DNA of 64,000 bases from DASPNM01 sp035626515 (GTDB lineage Bacteria > Bacteroidota > Bacteroidia > Chitinophagales > Chitinophagaceae): positions 16,413 to 80,412 of the forward strand of contig DASPNM010000004.1 in the NCBI GenBank assembly GCA_035626515.1, given 5' to 3'. Position 1 is the stretch's first letter. Each line of letters starts with the position of its first letter. A program made the position numbers and the translations under genes. Shown piece after piece: positions 1 to 8,427 of the stretch. Below the pieces are notes generated by a model, which searched no databases, was not told the DNA's origin, and was given only the letters and a program-made list of their open reading frames with translations.

Positions 1-1049
1 TCTTTCTGCCAGTTGAACTCCTGCCTTGCCCTGAGACAGTTTTTCTGCAGCCGGCTGTGCAATTCTTCGTTCCCGAGCAATAACCGCAGCGCCTGGGAAA
101 CCGTTGCAGCATTCAGGTCGTCTATCAGCAAGGCGACTTCAAACTGTTGGTTGATCTCGCGGTAAGCGGGATAATTCACGCAAATCTGCGGCACGCCCGC
201 GTGCAGGTAATCGAAAAAGCGGTTGGCGAGCGAATAATAGTTGCTCAGGCCGCGGTTCTCAAAAAGCGTGATCCCCACCCAGGCTTTTCGGGTGAGTTCT
301 GCAAGCTCACCAGGAAGCATCGGTCCGAGGAATTTGATTTTTTCATTCAGCTGATTTCTGTCAACAAGGTCCTGTGCCTGCCGGAAGAAATTTCCGGTTC
401 CGGCGATGAGCAGCTTTGCCGGCGCCTCCCGAAATGCCGGGATCAGCGTTTCGAAGCTTCTTCCTTCGTTCACTGCTCCCTGGTACAAAACGAATTTTTC
501 TGTCTTGTCAGGGACCTCAAGCGGCCGAAGTAACGGCACGTTCCGGATGAGCTCATAGCGCACGCCGTACAATTTTTCAAATTCACCCGCGATCGGGGCG
601 CTGACAGTATACCCATTGCGAAACCGCGGCACACAAAAGCCCTCTACTTTCTTCCAGGCGCGGTAGACACGCGGCCGGGTAACGACTTCTTTCATTTCAC
701 AGAACAGTTCGTGCGCGTCATAAACCCGGCGCATGCCTTTCAGCCTGGAGGCCAGGTAACAGGGTACGATCGTATCCAGATCAACAGCGCAAACCAGGTC
801 AGCCCGGCTAAACAGCAGGAAGAACAGCAGCCTCAGGTTGTATTCGAAATAGAAGAATTTTCCTTTCCGGAACAGGCACCGGATCCGCTTTTGCCGGTAG
901 GGCCGGGATTCCAACGGAATGGATTCGCGAAGCCGGCGTCCCACGAGCGTGACCTCGTACCTGGCACTCAGGGAGCTGCAGATCCGCGTCATGCGCTGAT
1001 CGTAGCTAAGATCGTTGGTTACCGTGCAAATGATTCTTTTTGATCGCAT
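1..1049 (-). CDS. Glycosyltransferase, GT4-like (3' end beyond window)
   Basis: Translating the minus strand from the ATG at 1049 gives an open frame of 349 residues that runs off the left edge without a stop. It begins MRSKRIICTVTNDLSYDQRM, the usual N-terminal strand of GT-B glycosyltransferases, has a DAHELFCEM segment mid-protein, and later NRFFDYLHAGVPQ, the counterpart of the donor-sugar-binding E-x7-E region of family 4. It probably adds a sugar to a lipid-linked glycan at the cytoplasmic membrane face. It follows the sulfatase-like gene by 31 bp. A TATATTTG box lies at 1072-1065, so it may also have its own promoter. The substrate cannot be read from the sequence. Confidence 0.85.
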   Translation of the reverse strand, partial: MRSKRIICTVTNDLSYDQRMTRICSSLSARYEVTLVGRRLRESIPLESRPYRQKRIRCLFRKGKFFYFEYNLRLLFFLLFSRADLVCAVDLDTIVPCYLASRLKGMRRVYDAHELFCEMKEVVTRPRVYRAWKKVEGFCVPRFRNGYTVSAPIAGEFEKLYGVRYELIRNVPLLRPLEVPDKTEKFVLYQGAVNEGRSFETLIPAFREAPAKLLIAGTGNFFRQAQDLVDRNQLNEKIKFLGPMLPGELAELTRKAWVGITLFENRGLSNYYSLANRFFDYLHAGVPQICVNYPAYREINQQFEVALLIDDLNAATVSQALRLLLGNEELHSRLQKNCLRARQEFNWQK

Positions 1050-1064
1050 TTCGTGCAGCTAAAG

Positions 1065-1072
1065 CAAATATA
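1065..1072 (-). promoter_or_regulatory. Possible -7 box for the glycosyltransferase
   Basis: The minus strand reads TATATTTG, an exact match to the Bacteroidota -7 consensus TAnnTTTG, 15 nt before the ATG at 1049. No TTTG is seen at the expected upstream distance, so this is a half-site only. It could give the glycosyltransferase expression independent of the upstream genes. Confidence 0.35.
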
Positions 1073-1080
1073 CTCGGGGC

Positions 1081-2550
1081 CTACTTATCGGTCAGGAATG
1101 ACGTTGAGTCGCGAAGCAGCGGCTGTGGCGTTCGAAAAAGCTCCGTGAACAATACCCGGAAGTGGTTGACGCCGGAGATATTTGCGTAGTATCTATCCAG
1201 GGAGTGGTGCGATGCGTACACGGCACTTTGTACATCGAAATTACTCGTCGACTTCTTGTCGTCCACGCGAAATCCGTGATCGCTCAGAAACAAGATCACC
1301 ACGGGCCGGCCAGCGTTTTTTTGAATGCTCCTCACCAGCTCCTGCACAACCTGGTTCGTGCGAGGTATGTATCGGAGATACGGCTCCACGTCGCGGGAGG
1401 CGCTCTCCTGGATCAGCTTTCTCAAATCTGTTTGTTCCTGTTCGCCGTCGTAATAGTAGGGCGGATGCGGCATTTTGATGTGGGTGTAAACAAAACGCGG
1501 CTGTTGGTCAACCCGGCGGCTTTCTGCCAGTGTAGCCTCCAGGTTCCTTCGATTGCTGCGTCCGGTGATGTAGATAAACTTCGAAGCCAGCCCCGGGATG
1601 CGGAATTTTCCAACAACCAGATGATAAAAAAGATCGCGACGCACGCGGCTCAGGAAGGTCTGGCTTGTAATCAGCTTCGTACGGAGGGGCAAAAAATCTT
1701 CTGCGACCCGGCTGGGGTTATTCTTCAAATCGAAAATGGAGTAATTCAGGATCCGGTAGCCTACAGTCTCCAGCATTTCGCAAACCCGGTTTTTGCGGAT
1801 CAGCTCGTAGCACCGCGTGTAGTCGTAGATGGTAACCGAATCCGGGTTCGCCAGGGGAACATAATCCATATTCAGCAGAGCCGCCACAGAAAACTGGGTC
1901 ATGTTATAATTGCTCCGCGCATCAGACTGGATGCGAAATCCCGACTGGACCAGGAAGCTGTCCAGCCCGCTGTTGTCAAAATTCCAGTTTTCGCGGAGCG
2001 ATTTACTGCTGCTGTATTCGTCGAACAGGAGCAGGTAGATATCCGGTTTTGTGCAGGTATCGCAATGAATCAAGGGCACGCTGCCGGCAGGCTGCTCCCT
2101 GCGGGCAGAAGATTGCAGGAGGCGGGCTGCATCGCTCAGCAGAAAGATCAGCATCAGGAGGTTCAGGTAGAGGCTGACACGCGACAGGGTGTGCTTTGTT
2201 CTCTTCAGCCAGATGAAAAGCAAAACGAAGATCATCAGAAACAAAGGCAGCAGAACGCTGTAGCGGGTAAAAAAGCTGTTGTCAAAATATTTTTTGAGCA
2301 GGTCGTGGAATGCACCGAAAAAGAAATGGAAGGCCATCGCCGAAAACGAAAAAATTGCAGCCTTCCTTGCGTTCCGATAGAACAACCAGGCTAATCCCCA
2401 GAGCGCCGCGGTAACCCCGGCGTATAACAAAAGTAAATACGACGCGTCTGCAACAGAAACCGCCGGAAAATATTCAACGAACCCGTGGAAGACAAAGAAT
2501 GCGGGCAGCAGAAACAGAAAAATTGAAGGCGACTGGATGAATTTCTTCAT
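1081..2550 (-). CDS. Membrane-anchored sulfatase/alkaline-phosphatase-fold protein
   Basis: 489 residues. Residues 1-150 contain about five hydrophobic segments, followed by an extracytoplasmic domain. That domain opens with KPDIYLLLFDEYS (acidic pair D170 and D177), has NYNMTQFS around residue 218, where LTA-synthase-type enzymes carry the catalytic threonine, and LSDHGFR near residue 435, a typical metal-binding D-H pair. It therefore resembles phosphoglycerol or phosphoethanolamine transferases that decorate surface glycans; the exact group transferred is inferred, not seen. Its start overlaps the stop of the methyltransferase gene by 4 bp (ATGA), so the two are translationally coupled. 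Confidence 0.7.
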   Translation of the reverse strand: MKKFIQSPSIFLFLLPAFFVFHGFVEYFPAVSVADASYLLLLYAGVTAALWGLAWLFYRNARKAAIFSFSAMAFHFFFGAFHDLLKKYFDNSFFTRYSVLLPLFLMIFVLLFIWLKRTKHTLSRVSLYLNLLMLIFLLSDAARLLQSSARREQPAGSVPLIHCDTCTKPDIYLLLFDEYSSSKSLRENWNFDNSGLDSFLVQSGFRIQSDARSNYNMTQFSVAALLNMDYVPLANPDSVTIYDYTRCYELIRKNRVCEMLETVGYRILNYSIFDLKNNPSRVAEDFLPLRTKLITSQTFLSRVRRDLFYHLVVGKFRIPGLASKFIYITGRSNRRNLEATLAESRRVDQQPRFVYTHIKMPHPPYYYDGEQEQTDLRKLIQESASRDVEPYLRYIPRTNQVVQELVRSIQKNAGRPVVILFLSDHGFRVDDKKSTSNFDVQSAVYASHHSLDRYYANISGVNHFRVLFTELFRTPQPLLRDSTSFLTDK

Positions 2551-3947
2551 GGAGATTTCATTGCTTGCCGTTTCATCAGGTACAAAATCCGGCCGCTGCT
2601 TCCGGGCGATTCGGTTGCAAGCACTTCGAATTTTTCGCGAAAAGCGGCTTCGAAGAGTGTTTTATCATACGGGTGCGACACGCCTTTTTTCTGCTGCAGC
2701 ATATGCCTGAGCTTTTCGTCATCGCCCGGAATGAATTCAATGACCAGGAATTTTCCCAGCCCTGCGAAAAGTTCGGCGAGGAGCGGAAGGGGAATGTTCC
2801 TGCCAATGACGAGGTGATGGATCAGTCCAAGTGCGAGCACCAGGTCGCAGCGCCCGCGCTGCAGGAACGCCTGGCGTTCCCGGTTGAGGATACCCAGGGC
2901 GGGAGAAGGGTTCGCCACGTCGAGTACCAGGGGCTGAATGTTTGGATCCTGTTGTCCCCGAACCTTTCGGTAGAGCCTGTTGATGCAATATGGATCCTGG
3001 TCGGCCGCCACCGTATGCCTGCTCCGTCGCGCAAGGAGCATGCAAAATGCTCCTTCATTTGCCCCGATGTCGAGAGCCAATTCAGGTTGGGGGAGCTGCG
3101 CAATCCATTCGCTCACCAAATCCTTTTTTCGCGCCAGGTAATCTTCGCGCAGCGCGGCTTCCTCGAAATAATGCGACCACTCGGTTTTTCGATCGGGAAG
3201 CCGCAAGCCTCCAACCAGCTGCTCCAAACTGCTGATCAGGTTCAGCATTTTTTTTCTGGAAAAATGAAATTGTTTTTCTGATCCCCTGTCGGCGCGGCCT
3301 GCGATTTTCGCGTTCAGGTGGATGTGCAGGTATGTGTGCAGTGAAAACCGTGTTTTCCACGGCAACAGCGCCCCGGCAATGCGAAGCGGGATACCGTCCG
3401 GATGGGCAAGGAAGAGCTGTTGCAGCGATTCTTTCCTGTGGTGCATCAGCAGCAGCGGCGCAAGAAACGATTCGCAGAACTGACGGTAAGCGATCCAGGG
3501 TTCCGATGGGTTGTACCGGCAGAAAGAAAGCGTATCCACGAACATCAGCCTTCCGCGAAACCATTGCCAGTTGTACGGCGTGGCATCCTTCAGCGTTATT
3601 CCGAAATCCATTGTTTCGCGCATCAGCCGCAGCGTGCCGAGTGCAGTGTCGCGCAACATGTCGAAGCTCCACTCATAAGGATACGAAACAAACGGGATCT
3701 TCTCCAGGCGGAGCGTGGTGTGCCACCCGGCCTGGCCGGTTAGATTTTCTGCCACGCGCTCATGGGGGAGAAGCAGACCCTCGTGCACGAGCTTCTCGTA
3801 ACAACCTCCAGTGACGAATTGCTCAAAATCTTCGGCGAATAATTTGTTCACCTGTCGGTAAAAAGTTCCGCCGGCCTCGAAAACAAACCCGGAAGGATCG
3901 CGATAGGAATAGGCGCCGGCGGACGCGGCCTTATGGGCATCAGGCAT
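2547..3947 (-). CDS. SAM-dependent methyltransferase, NoeA-like architecture
   Basis: 466 residues from the chosen ATG at 3947. An upstream in-frame ATG at 4028 exists, but it would bury the 54-residue gene at 3940-4104, and the chosen ATG overlaps that gene's stop by 8 bp, a normal coupling. The C-terminal third holds the class I SAM-binding motif LALDIGANEGAF (residues 290-301) and LVLALGLIHHLV further on. The first 280 residues have no fold I recognise with certainty; the phrase YRDPSGFVFE near the N-terminus is characteristic of NoeA-like methyltransferases known from nodulation-factor loci. Probably acts on a glycan or glycolipid made by this cluster. Confidence 0.7.
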   Translation of the reverse strand: MPDAHKAASAGAYSYRDPSGFVFEAGGTFYRQVNKLFAEDFEQFVTGGCYEKLVHEGLLLPHERVAENLTGQAGWHTTLRLEKIPFVSYPYEWSFDMLRDTALGTLRLMRETMDFGITLKDATPYNWQWFRGRLMFVDTLSFCRYNPSEPWIAYRQFCESFLAPLLLMHHRKESLQQLFLAHPDGIPLRIAGALLPWKTRFSLHTYLHIHLNAKIAGRADRGSEKQFHFSRKKMLNLISSLEQLVGGLRLPDRKTEWSHYFEEAALREDYLARKKDLVSEWIAQLPQPELALDIGANEGAFCMLLARRSRHTVAADQDPYCINRLYRKVRGQQDPNIQPLVLDVANPSPALGILNRERQAFLQRGRCDLVLALGLIHHLVIGRNIPLPLLAELFAGLGKFLVIEFIPGDDEKLRHMLQQKKGVSHPYDKTLFEAAFREKFEVLATESPGSSGRILYLMKRQAMKSP

Positions 3948-4104
3948 TGGGCTTGTCCTTGGGTTTTCTCCAGCGGCCGAAAAAGGCCCTGATCGAATCG
4001 CGGATGTTGCGGAAAAAAAATGCGACACCCAGCACCGCCGCGGCGATCACCTGCACGAGGTAGCTTCCGCTTCCGGGGTCGATATACAACAAGTCCTGTA
4101 TCAC
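3940..4104 (-). CDS. 54-residue membrane microprotein, YIDPGSGS family
   Basis: A short frame starting with GTG at 4104, product VIQDLLYIDPGSGSYLVQVI followed by a hydrophobic stretch and a basic tail ending KPKDKPNA. The GTG overlaps the TGA of the M42 peptidase by 4 bp, and the stop overlaps the methyltransferase ATG by 8 bp, so the reading frame is bracketed on both sides by coupling. One membrane segment spans about residues 15-30. Small proteins with a YIDPGSGS start recur beside exopolysaccharide and LPS genes in several phyla; their function is unknown to me. No ATG is available, which explains why it is easy to miss. Confidence 0.75.
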   Translation of the reverse strand: MIQDLLYIDPGSGSYLVQVIAAAVLGVAFFFRNIRDSIRAFFGRWRKPKDKPNA

Positions 4105-5246
4105 AGGTATCTCAAATCGGTTTTTGGGGTCAGGCGAAGCAAGGTTTCATACATCAGCCGGATCGTGTTTTCGATATCGTCGCGGTGCAGCATTTCCACC
4201 GTAGTGTGCATGTAGCGCAGCGGGATCGAGATAAGCACCGAAGGACAACCATCGTTGGAATAGGCAAAGGAGTCGGTATCGGTACCGGTGGTCCGGCTGA
4301 GGGCTCTCCATTGGATAGGAATGTTCTTGTCGGCGGCTACCTTTTCCACGAATGCCAGCAGCTTGTTGTGTACTGCCGGCGCATAGGAGAGCGAAGGGCC
4401 TTTTCCGAGCTGCACTTCACCCTCGATCAGCTTGTTGATCATCGGGGTGGTGGTATCGTGTGTCACGTCCGTGATGATCGCTACGTCCGGTTTGATGCGG
4501 CGTGCGATCATTTCAGCCCCGCGAAGGCCGATTTCCTCCTGCACGGCGTTCACTATGTAAAGGCTGTAGGACAAGGTCCTCCGGTTTTCCTGGAGCGCCC
4601 GTGCCACCTGCGCGATCATGAAACCTCCGATCCGGTTGTCGAATGCCCGGCCCACATAATGATCGTTGGCCAGTTCGTCGAACCCGTCTTCGTAAGTCAC
4701 CACGGCGCCGATGTGAACGCCGAGGGCTTCCACCTCCTTCCGGTTCCGTGCGCCGCAGTCGAGAAACAGGTTCTCAGGCTTTGGCTGCGGATCTTTTTGT
4801 TCCGCTCCCAGCCGGGTATGGATCGCCGGCCACCCAAACACCGCTTTTACCGGTCCCTTTTTTCCGTGAATGATCACTCGTTGTGCGGGTGCAATTTGGG
4901 GATCCACGCCGCCGTTCCTTTTGAGATAGAGCAGGCCTTCCGGCGTTACATAATTCACAAACCAGCTGATCTCATCCGCATGAGCCTCGATCACTACGCG
5001 AAACGGAGCGCCGGGATTGATTACTGCCACGGCCGTCCCGTAGGGGTCCACGAAGCGCTCATCGGTATAAGGCTCGAGGTATTTGAGCCAAAGCTTTTGG
5101 CCTGCCATTTCAAATCCAACCGGCGAGGCGTTGTTTACATATTCCTTAAAAAATTCGAAAGCATCGTCGGAGATGAACCGCTTCCTGGATGCGCGGCCTG
5201 TACGGGATTTTTTCGGTGCTACGCGATTTCGGACTGTGACTGCCAT
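4101..5246 (-). CDS. M42-family zinc aminopeptidase
   Basis: 381 residues from MAVTVRNR; the longer frame to 5390 runs into the neighbouring lipoprotein gene and has no family-like sequence. M42 enzymes are cytoplasmic di-zinc aminopeptidases that form large dodecameric shells. Visible active-site elements: H89 and D91 in EAHADEIS, bridging D203 in AFDNRIGG, the catalytic E237-E238 pair in VQEEIGLRG, D260 in ITDVTHD, and a late histidine in LRYMHTTVEM. All expected ligands are present, so it should be active. Its stop overlaps the GTG of the microprotein, making it the first gene of the run, though its role there is unlikely to be glycan related. Confidence 0.9.
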   Translation of the reverse strand: MAVTVRNRVAPKKSRTGRASRKRFISDDAFEFFKEYVNNASPVGFEMAGQKLWLKYLEPYTDERFVDPYGTAVAVINPGAPFRVVIEAHADEISWFVNYVTPEGLLYLKRNGGVDPQIAPAQRVIIHGKKGPVKAVFGWPAIHTRLGAEQKDPQPKPENLFLDCGARNRKEVEALGVHIGAVVTYEDGFDELANDHYVGRAFDNRIGGFMIAQVARALQENRRTLSYSLYIVNAVQEEIGLRGAEMIARRIKPDVAIITDVTHDTTTPMINKLIEGEVQLGKGPSLSYAPAVHNKLLAFVEKVAADKNIPIQWRALSRTTGTDTDSFAYSNDGCPSVLISIPLRYMHTTVEMLHRDDIENTIRLMYETLLRLTPKTDLRYL

Positions 5247-5301
5247 TGCAAAACTGTTGAAGCCCAAAAATAATGAATGCTGGGCGCGTGGCCTGCCCGT
5301 A

Positions 5302-5757
5302 TTATTGCTCCTTAAGGGTGATCCGCCCGGATTCGGCGTAGTTGCTTCGGTTGCCGGCCTTATCAATGACGATAATACCAAGGGTAGCAACCGTATCGCG
5401 GTTGGCAGGAACGGGTGTCAGCGTGGGCGGGCGTCCGGATCCCCCCTGGTTATAGGAATACTGCAGGACGATTTCTCCGTCTTTGACGCTAGCCGGAAGG
5501 TTATGGCCGTTAAGCGTTTCTCGCATGGTGTCGTAGACCCGTGTCACATTAGTGCCGCTGTACCATTTATAAATGACAAGGAGCGAGTCGAGATCGCCTT
5601 CCTTGTCGGTAAACTTGCTGACGAAGCGGATGATGTCGCCCTGAAAAACGGTTTCAGGCGAAATGGATTTTCCCTGCACCTGCGGCACCGTGGTGAATTT
5701 GTCTTTGTTGCACGCAATTACCAGAGTCAGGAGGCCGAACGCGGGAAATAATTTCAT
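5302..5757 (-). CDS. Small lipoprotein of unknown function
   Basis: 151 residues from MKLFPAFG. The signal peptide ends in the lipobox LVIAC with Cys16, so the mature protein is probably lipid-anchored in the envelope. The rest (GDIIRFVSKFTDKEGDLDSL, later VATLGIIVIDKAGNRSN) looks like a beta-sandwich domain resembling extracellular Ig-like or cadherin-like modules. A longer frame extends upstream to 6081 but would overlap the divergent acyltransferase. The start faces that gene across 42 bp. Confidence 0.75.
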   Translation of the reverse strand: MKLFPAFGLLTLVIACNKDKFTTVPQVQGKSISPETVFQGDIIRFVSKFTDKEGDLDSLLVIYKWYSGTNVTRVYDTMRETLNGHNLPASVKDGEIVLQYSYNQGGSGRPPTLTPVPANRDTVATLGIIVIDKAGNRSNYAESGRITLKEQ

Positions 5758-5775
5758 TACTTGCATATCACAGAT

Positions 5776-5783
5776 CAAATTTA
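5776..5783 (-). promoter_or_regulatory. Possible -7 box for the lipoprotein gene
   Basis: The minus strand reads TAAATTTG, matching TAnnTTTG, 18 nt before the lipoprotein ATG at 5757. It lies in the 42-bp divergent gap. No convincing -33 element is visible upstream. Confidence 0.35.
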
Positions 5784-5799
5784 CTGTTTTTTTACCCAG

Positions 5800-6786
5800 A
5801 TGGCCGGTATTGCAGCATGGAAGCAGGAGCTGTTTCAGGTTACTCCCGAACGATTTGAGGAGCTCGCGTTGCAGGTTTTCCGCCTTCAGTACGGAGAAAA
5901 TCCTGTGTACCGGGCTTTCGTGGACGCGCTTCGGGTGGAGCCCGGGTCGGTGAACCAGGTCCTGCAAATTCCGTTTTTGCCGGTCCGCTTCTTTCGAACG
6001 CACCGCGTGCAAACCGCAGTTTCGGAGGCGCGACTGGTCTTCGAAAGCAGCGGCACCACCGCAGCGGATCCCTCGCGGCATTATGTTTATGACCCCGGAT
6101 TGTATGAGGAGAGCTTCACGCGCGGATTTGAAGCGGCCGTAGGCAGGCTGGAAGATTTTTGCATTCTTGGACTTGTTCCTTCACCCCGGGAACGCCCGCA
6201 GTCTTCGCTCGGGTTCATGGTGAACGGGCTGATCCGGCGTTCACAGCATCCGCAAGGCGGATTCTACCTGGACCGAAAGCGACAGCTCCTTAGCCTGTTG
6301 CCCGCGCTGCAGGAAAATGCGCAGCAAATCCTGTTGATCGGGCTCAGCCATGCCCTAATGGACTTTGCAGAATTCGCCCCGCTGCCGCTTCGCAATACCC
6401 TGGTGATTGAAACAGGCGGAATGAAAGGACGGCGGCGGGAGCTGACACGTGAAGAGTTGCACGGCAAATTGTGCGAGGCATTCAATCTTGAAGCCGTAGG
6501 ATCGGAATATGGGATGACGGAGCTCCTTTCCCAGGCATGGGCCCTTTCTTCAGGACTGTTCATTGGTCCTCCCTGGATGCGCGTGCTGGTGAGGGAAGAG
6601 AACGACCCGCGGGCAGTCAGCGTGCAGGGCACAGGAGCGATCAACATCATCGACCTGGCCAACATCTACTCCTGTAGTTTCCTGGCTACGGATGATTTGG
6701 GGCGGGTAAGGGGCGACGGGAAATTCGAAGTTTTGGGGAGAATTGACAACACCGACCTGAGAGGGTGCAGCCTTCTCGTTGCGTAA
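5800..6786 (+). CDS. LuxE/PaaK-like acyl-protein synthetase family
   Basis: 328 residues from MAGIAAWKQE; an ATG at 5761 is possible but would place the start 4 bp from the divergent gene's start. The nucleotide-binding loop is FESSGTTAADPSRH, with ETGGMKGRRREL and GSEYGMTELLSQAW downstream, the pattern of LuxE-type ANL enzymes that activate an acyl group with ATP. No luxCD partners lie nearby, as is common for the Bacteroidota form, whose substrate is unknown. GENPVYRAFVDAL near the N-terminus is typical of this subgroup. Confidence 0.8.
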   Translation: MAGIAAWKQELFQVTPERFEELALQVFRLQYGENPVYRAFVDALRVEPGSVNQVLQIPFLPVRFFRTHRVQTAVSEARLVFESSGTTAADPSRHYVYDPGLYEESFTRGFEAAVGRLEDFCILGLVPSPRERPQSSLGFMVNGLIRRSQHPQGGFYLDRKRQLLSLLPALQENAQQILLIGLSHALMDFAEFAPLPLRNTLVIETGGMKGRRRELTREELHGKLCEAFNLEAVGSEYGMTELLSQAWALSSGLFIGPPWMRVLVREENDPRAVSVQGTGAINIIDLANIYSCSFLATDDLGRVRGDGKFEVLGRIDNTDLRGCSLLVA

Positions 6787-6789
6787 CAG

Positions 6790-7179
6790 CTACTTTTTCG
6801 GATATTTTTCTTCCAGCTCCTTCATGAGCTGTTTGTAGTTGTCGGGGTCGAGCTTCTGGATAATGTAGTCGATCTTTTCTTCTTTCCGGTCGTCGCCTTC
6901 CTTTGACTGTGGGGAACCGATATAGAGCAGGAAAGCCAGTCCGGCCACCTGCCAGATAAGCTGCAGGAATTCCGATTGCCAGTTCTCAAGCGTATCGCGG
7001 GCCATTTCAGTTATGTATTCGCTGACCACAATGGGCTCGCCATGCGCCAATTGTTCATTCCGGAATGCTTCCCACCCGAAGATCCAGTGGAGAACGACGG
7101 AAAAAAGGAAAAATAGGAGCGTCACCCATATATACCCGCGCTTCTTCCAGATGCTCTGCTTTTTCTTACTTCGTTTCAT
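6790..7179 (-). CDS. DUF6766-type two-helix membrane protein
   Basis: 129 residues. A basic N-terminus (MKRSKKKQSIWKKRGYIWV) leads into a first membrane helix at about 16-34; a second spans about 87-104 (LQLIWQVAGLAFLLYIGS); a charged C-terminal tail follows. The pattern and the WESEFLQ-like middle (here NWQSEFLQL) fit DUF6766, a family of unknown function. It converges with the acyltransferase, stops only 3 bp apart. Confidence 0.7.
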   Translation of the reverse strand: MKRSKKKQSIWKKRGYIWVTLLFFLFSVVLHWIFGWEAFRNEQLAHGEPIVVSEYITEMARDTLENWQSEFLQLIWQVAGLAFLLYIGSPQSKEGDDRKEEKIDYIIQKLDPDNYKQLMKELEEKYPKK

Positions 7180-7307
7180 ACGTCTTTGGTTTTTCCTCTG
7201 AGCTCTGAAAAATTAATGCCACATATTAGAGACTGGATGTAACCGTCGCTATTCATTATGGTTAGGCATAATTTTTTCATGCTTCAATCTTCACTAAAAC
7301 TTTTGTT

Positions 7308-8072
7308 ATGGAAGAAATGAAAAATCTCCGCGACCTGCTCAAGCACGAGCTGGAGGACCTTTATTCGGCAGAGGAACAGATCCTGCAGGGCTTGCCGGGC
7401 ATGGTCGAGCAGGCGGAAAACCCCGACCTGAAAAACGCACTGAACGAACATTATAAAGTCACTGAGCGCCAGAAAGAGCGGTTGGACCAGGTGAAGCGGC
7501 TGTTGGGTGAGGAGGCCGCATCGGAAGACAGGGGATTTTTCTCCCGGCTTTTCAGCGGCGAGCAAAGACATCATTGCGAGGCCATGGAAGCTCTCATTCG
7601 CGAAGGCGAGAACCTGATCAGCGGCGAAATGGAGCCGGAGGTTCGCGATGCGGCCATAATTGGCTCGGCGCAGAAGATCGAGCATTACGAGATTTCGGGC
7701 TATGGCACGGCAAAGGCTTACGCGCTCCTGCTGGGGTTGCGGCGGGTTGCTGACCTGCTCAACGAAACGCTCCAGGAGGAATACGAGGCTGATCTGCTCC
7801 TGTCCGACCTCGCAATTGCCGAAGTGAACATTGAAGCTGCTGAAGAGGAGGGAGTGAAGGGATTGCGAAAATTACCGGGCGGTCGCGCGGGCAGTGGAGG
7901 AAGGAAAAGTTCACCTTCATCCTCTCCGGGCCGCAGCGGGGGAAGAAAAAAAGCCGCCTCGCGTAAAACAGCCGGGGCTTCAACGTCCAAAACTGCGGGT
8001 CGTCGCGCACCCGCACGGGGCCGCAGCACAGGCAAGGGAAAAGGCCGCTCCACCCGTTCCCGTGGAAGATAA
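7308..8072 (+). CDS. Ferritin-like DUF892 (YciE/YciF) protein with basic histone-like tail
   Basis: 254 residues. Residues 1-180 form the DUF892 four-helix fold: NLRDLLKHELEDLYSAEEQI at the N-terminus and KIEHYEISGYGTAKAYAL (about 123-140), with the carboxylates and histidine expected for a di-iron site. Residues 188-254 are a Lys/Arg/Ser/Ala/Gly tail with repeats such as GGRKKAASRKTAGASTSK, like histone H1 or AlgP-type tails. Family members respond to envelope or osmotic stress. The tail is absent from ordinary YciF proteins and suggests nucleic-acid binding, by inference. A second ATG at codon 4 is an alternative start. Confidence 0.85.
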   Translation: MEEMKNLRDLLKHELEDLYSAEEQILQGLPGMVEQAENPDLKNALNEHYKVTERQKERLDQVKRLLGEEAASEDRGFFSRLFSGEQRHHCEAMEALIREGENLISGEMEPEVRDAAIIGSAQKIEHYEISGYGTAKAYALLLGLRRVADLLNETLQEEYEADLLLSDLAIAEVNIEAAEEEGVKGLRKLPGGRAGSGGRKSSPSSSPGRSGGRKKAASRKTAGASTSKTAGRRAPARGRSTGKGKGRSTRSRGR

Positions 8073-8112
8073 GCAAGCGTCCGAGCGGACAACCCCTGTC
8101 CGCGATTCAGAT

Positions 8113-8143
8113 AAGGTTTCGAGAGATCGAAACCTTTCTTTTT
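8113..8143 (+). terminator. Rho-independent terminator after the ferritin-like gene
   Basis: Perfect 10-bp inverted repeat AAGGTTTCGA / TCGAAACCTT around a GAGA loop, followed by TCTTTTT. It ends the transcript of the gene stopping at 8072. The 8073-8427 gap otherwise holds only this hairpin and the promoter at 8351. Confidence 0.85.
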
Positions 8144-8350
8144 GCCGGGAAGTGGGCAAAATAGTGGTTTTTATGAAGGGCGGTTGATCCAACAACTCGC
8201 GCTCCCGATGCCCCGTTTTTATGCTCTTCCGCCCTTTCTGCCTTTTGACGGTGAACAATTTTTGCCGGTCAGGCCTTTAGAGCTCGCTTTTGAAAGGCAC
8301 TGCCAGTACCTGTCATAGCCGGGAGTGCATTTTCCGCTTCCGCCTTCCAC

Positions 8351-8381
8351 TTTGGAAAACAGACCCCCTGCCTTATATTTG
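8351..8381 (+). promoter_or_regulatory. Bacteroidota housekeeping promoter
   Basis: TTTG at 8351-8354, exactly 19 bp, then TATATTTG at 8374-8381: a full match to the TTTG-N19-TAnnTTTG consensus of the Bacteroidota primary sigma factor. It should start transcription near 8388 and drive the receiver protein at 8428, possibly reading on into the hybrid kinase at 8956. Confidence 0.75.
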
Positions 8382-8427
8382 TTATCTCTGCCTGACTCTT
8401 AGCACAAAGGAATAAACGGAATAAACG

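Noticed and set aside
1162..2394. 410-codon open frame on the plus strand
   Set aside because: Antisense to the sulfatase-fold gene; no family-like motifs, and the minus-strand gene has membrane helices, catalytic motifs and a coupled start.
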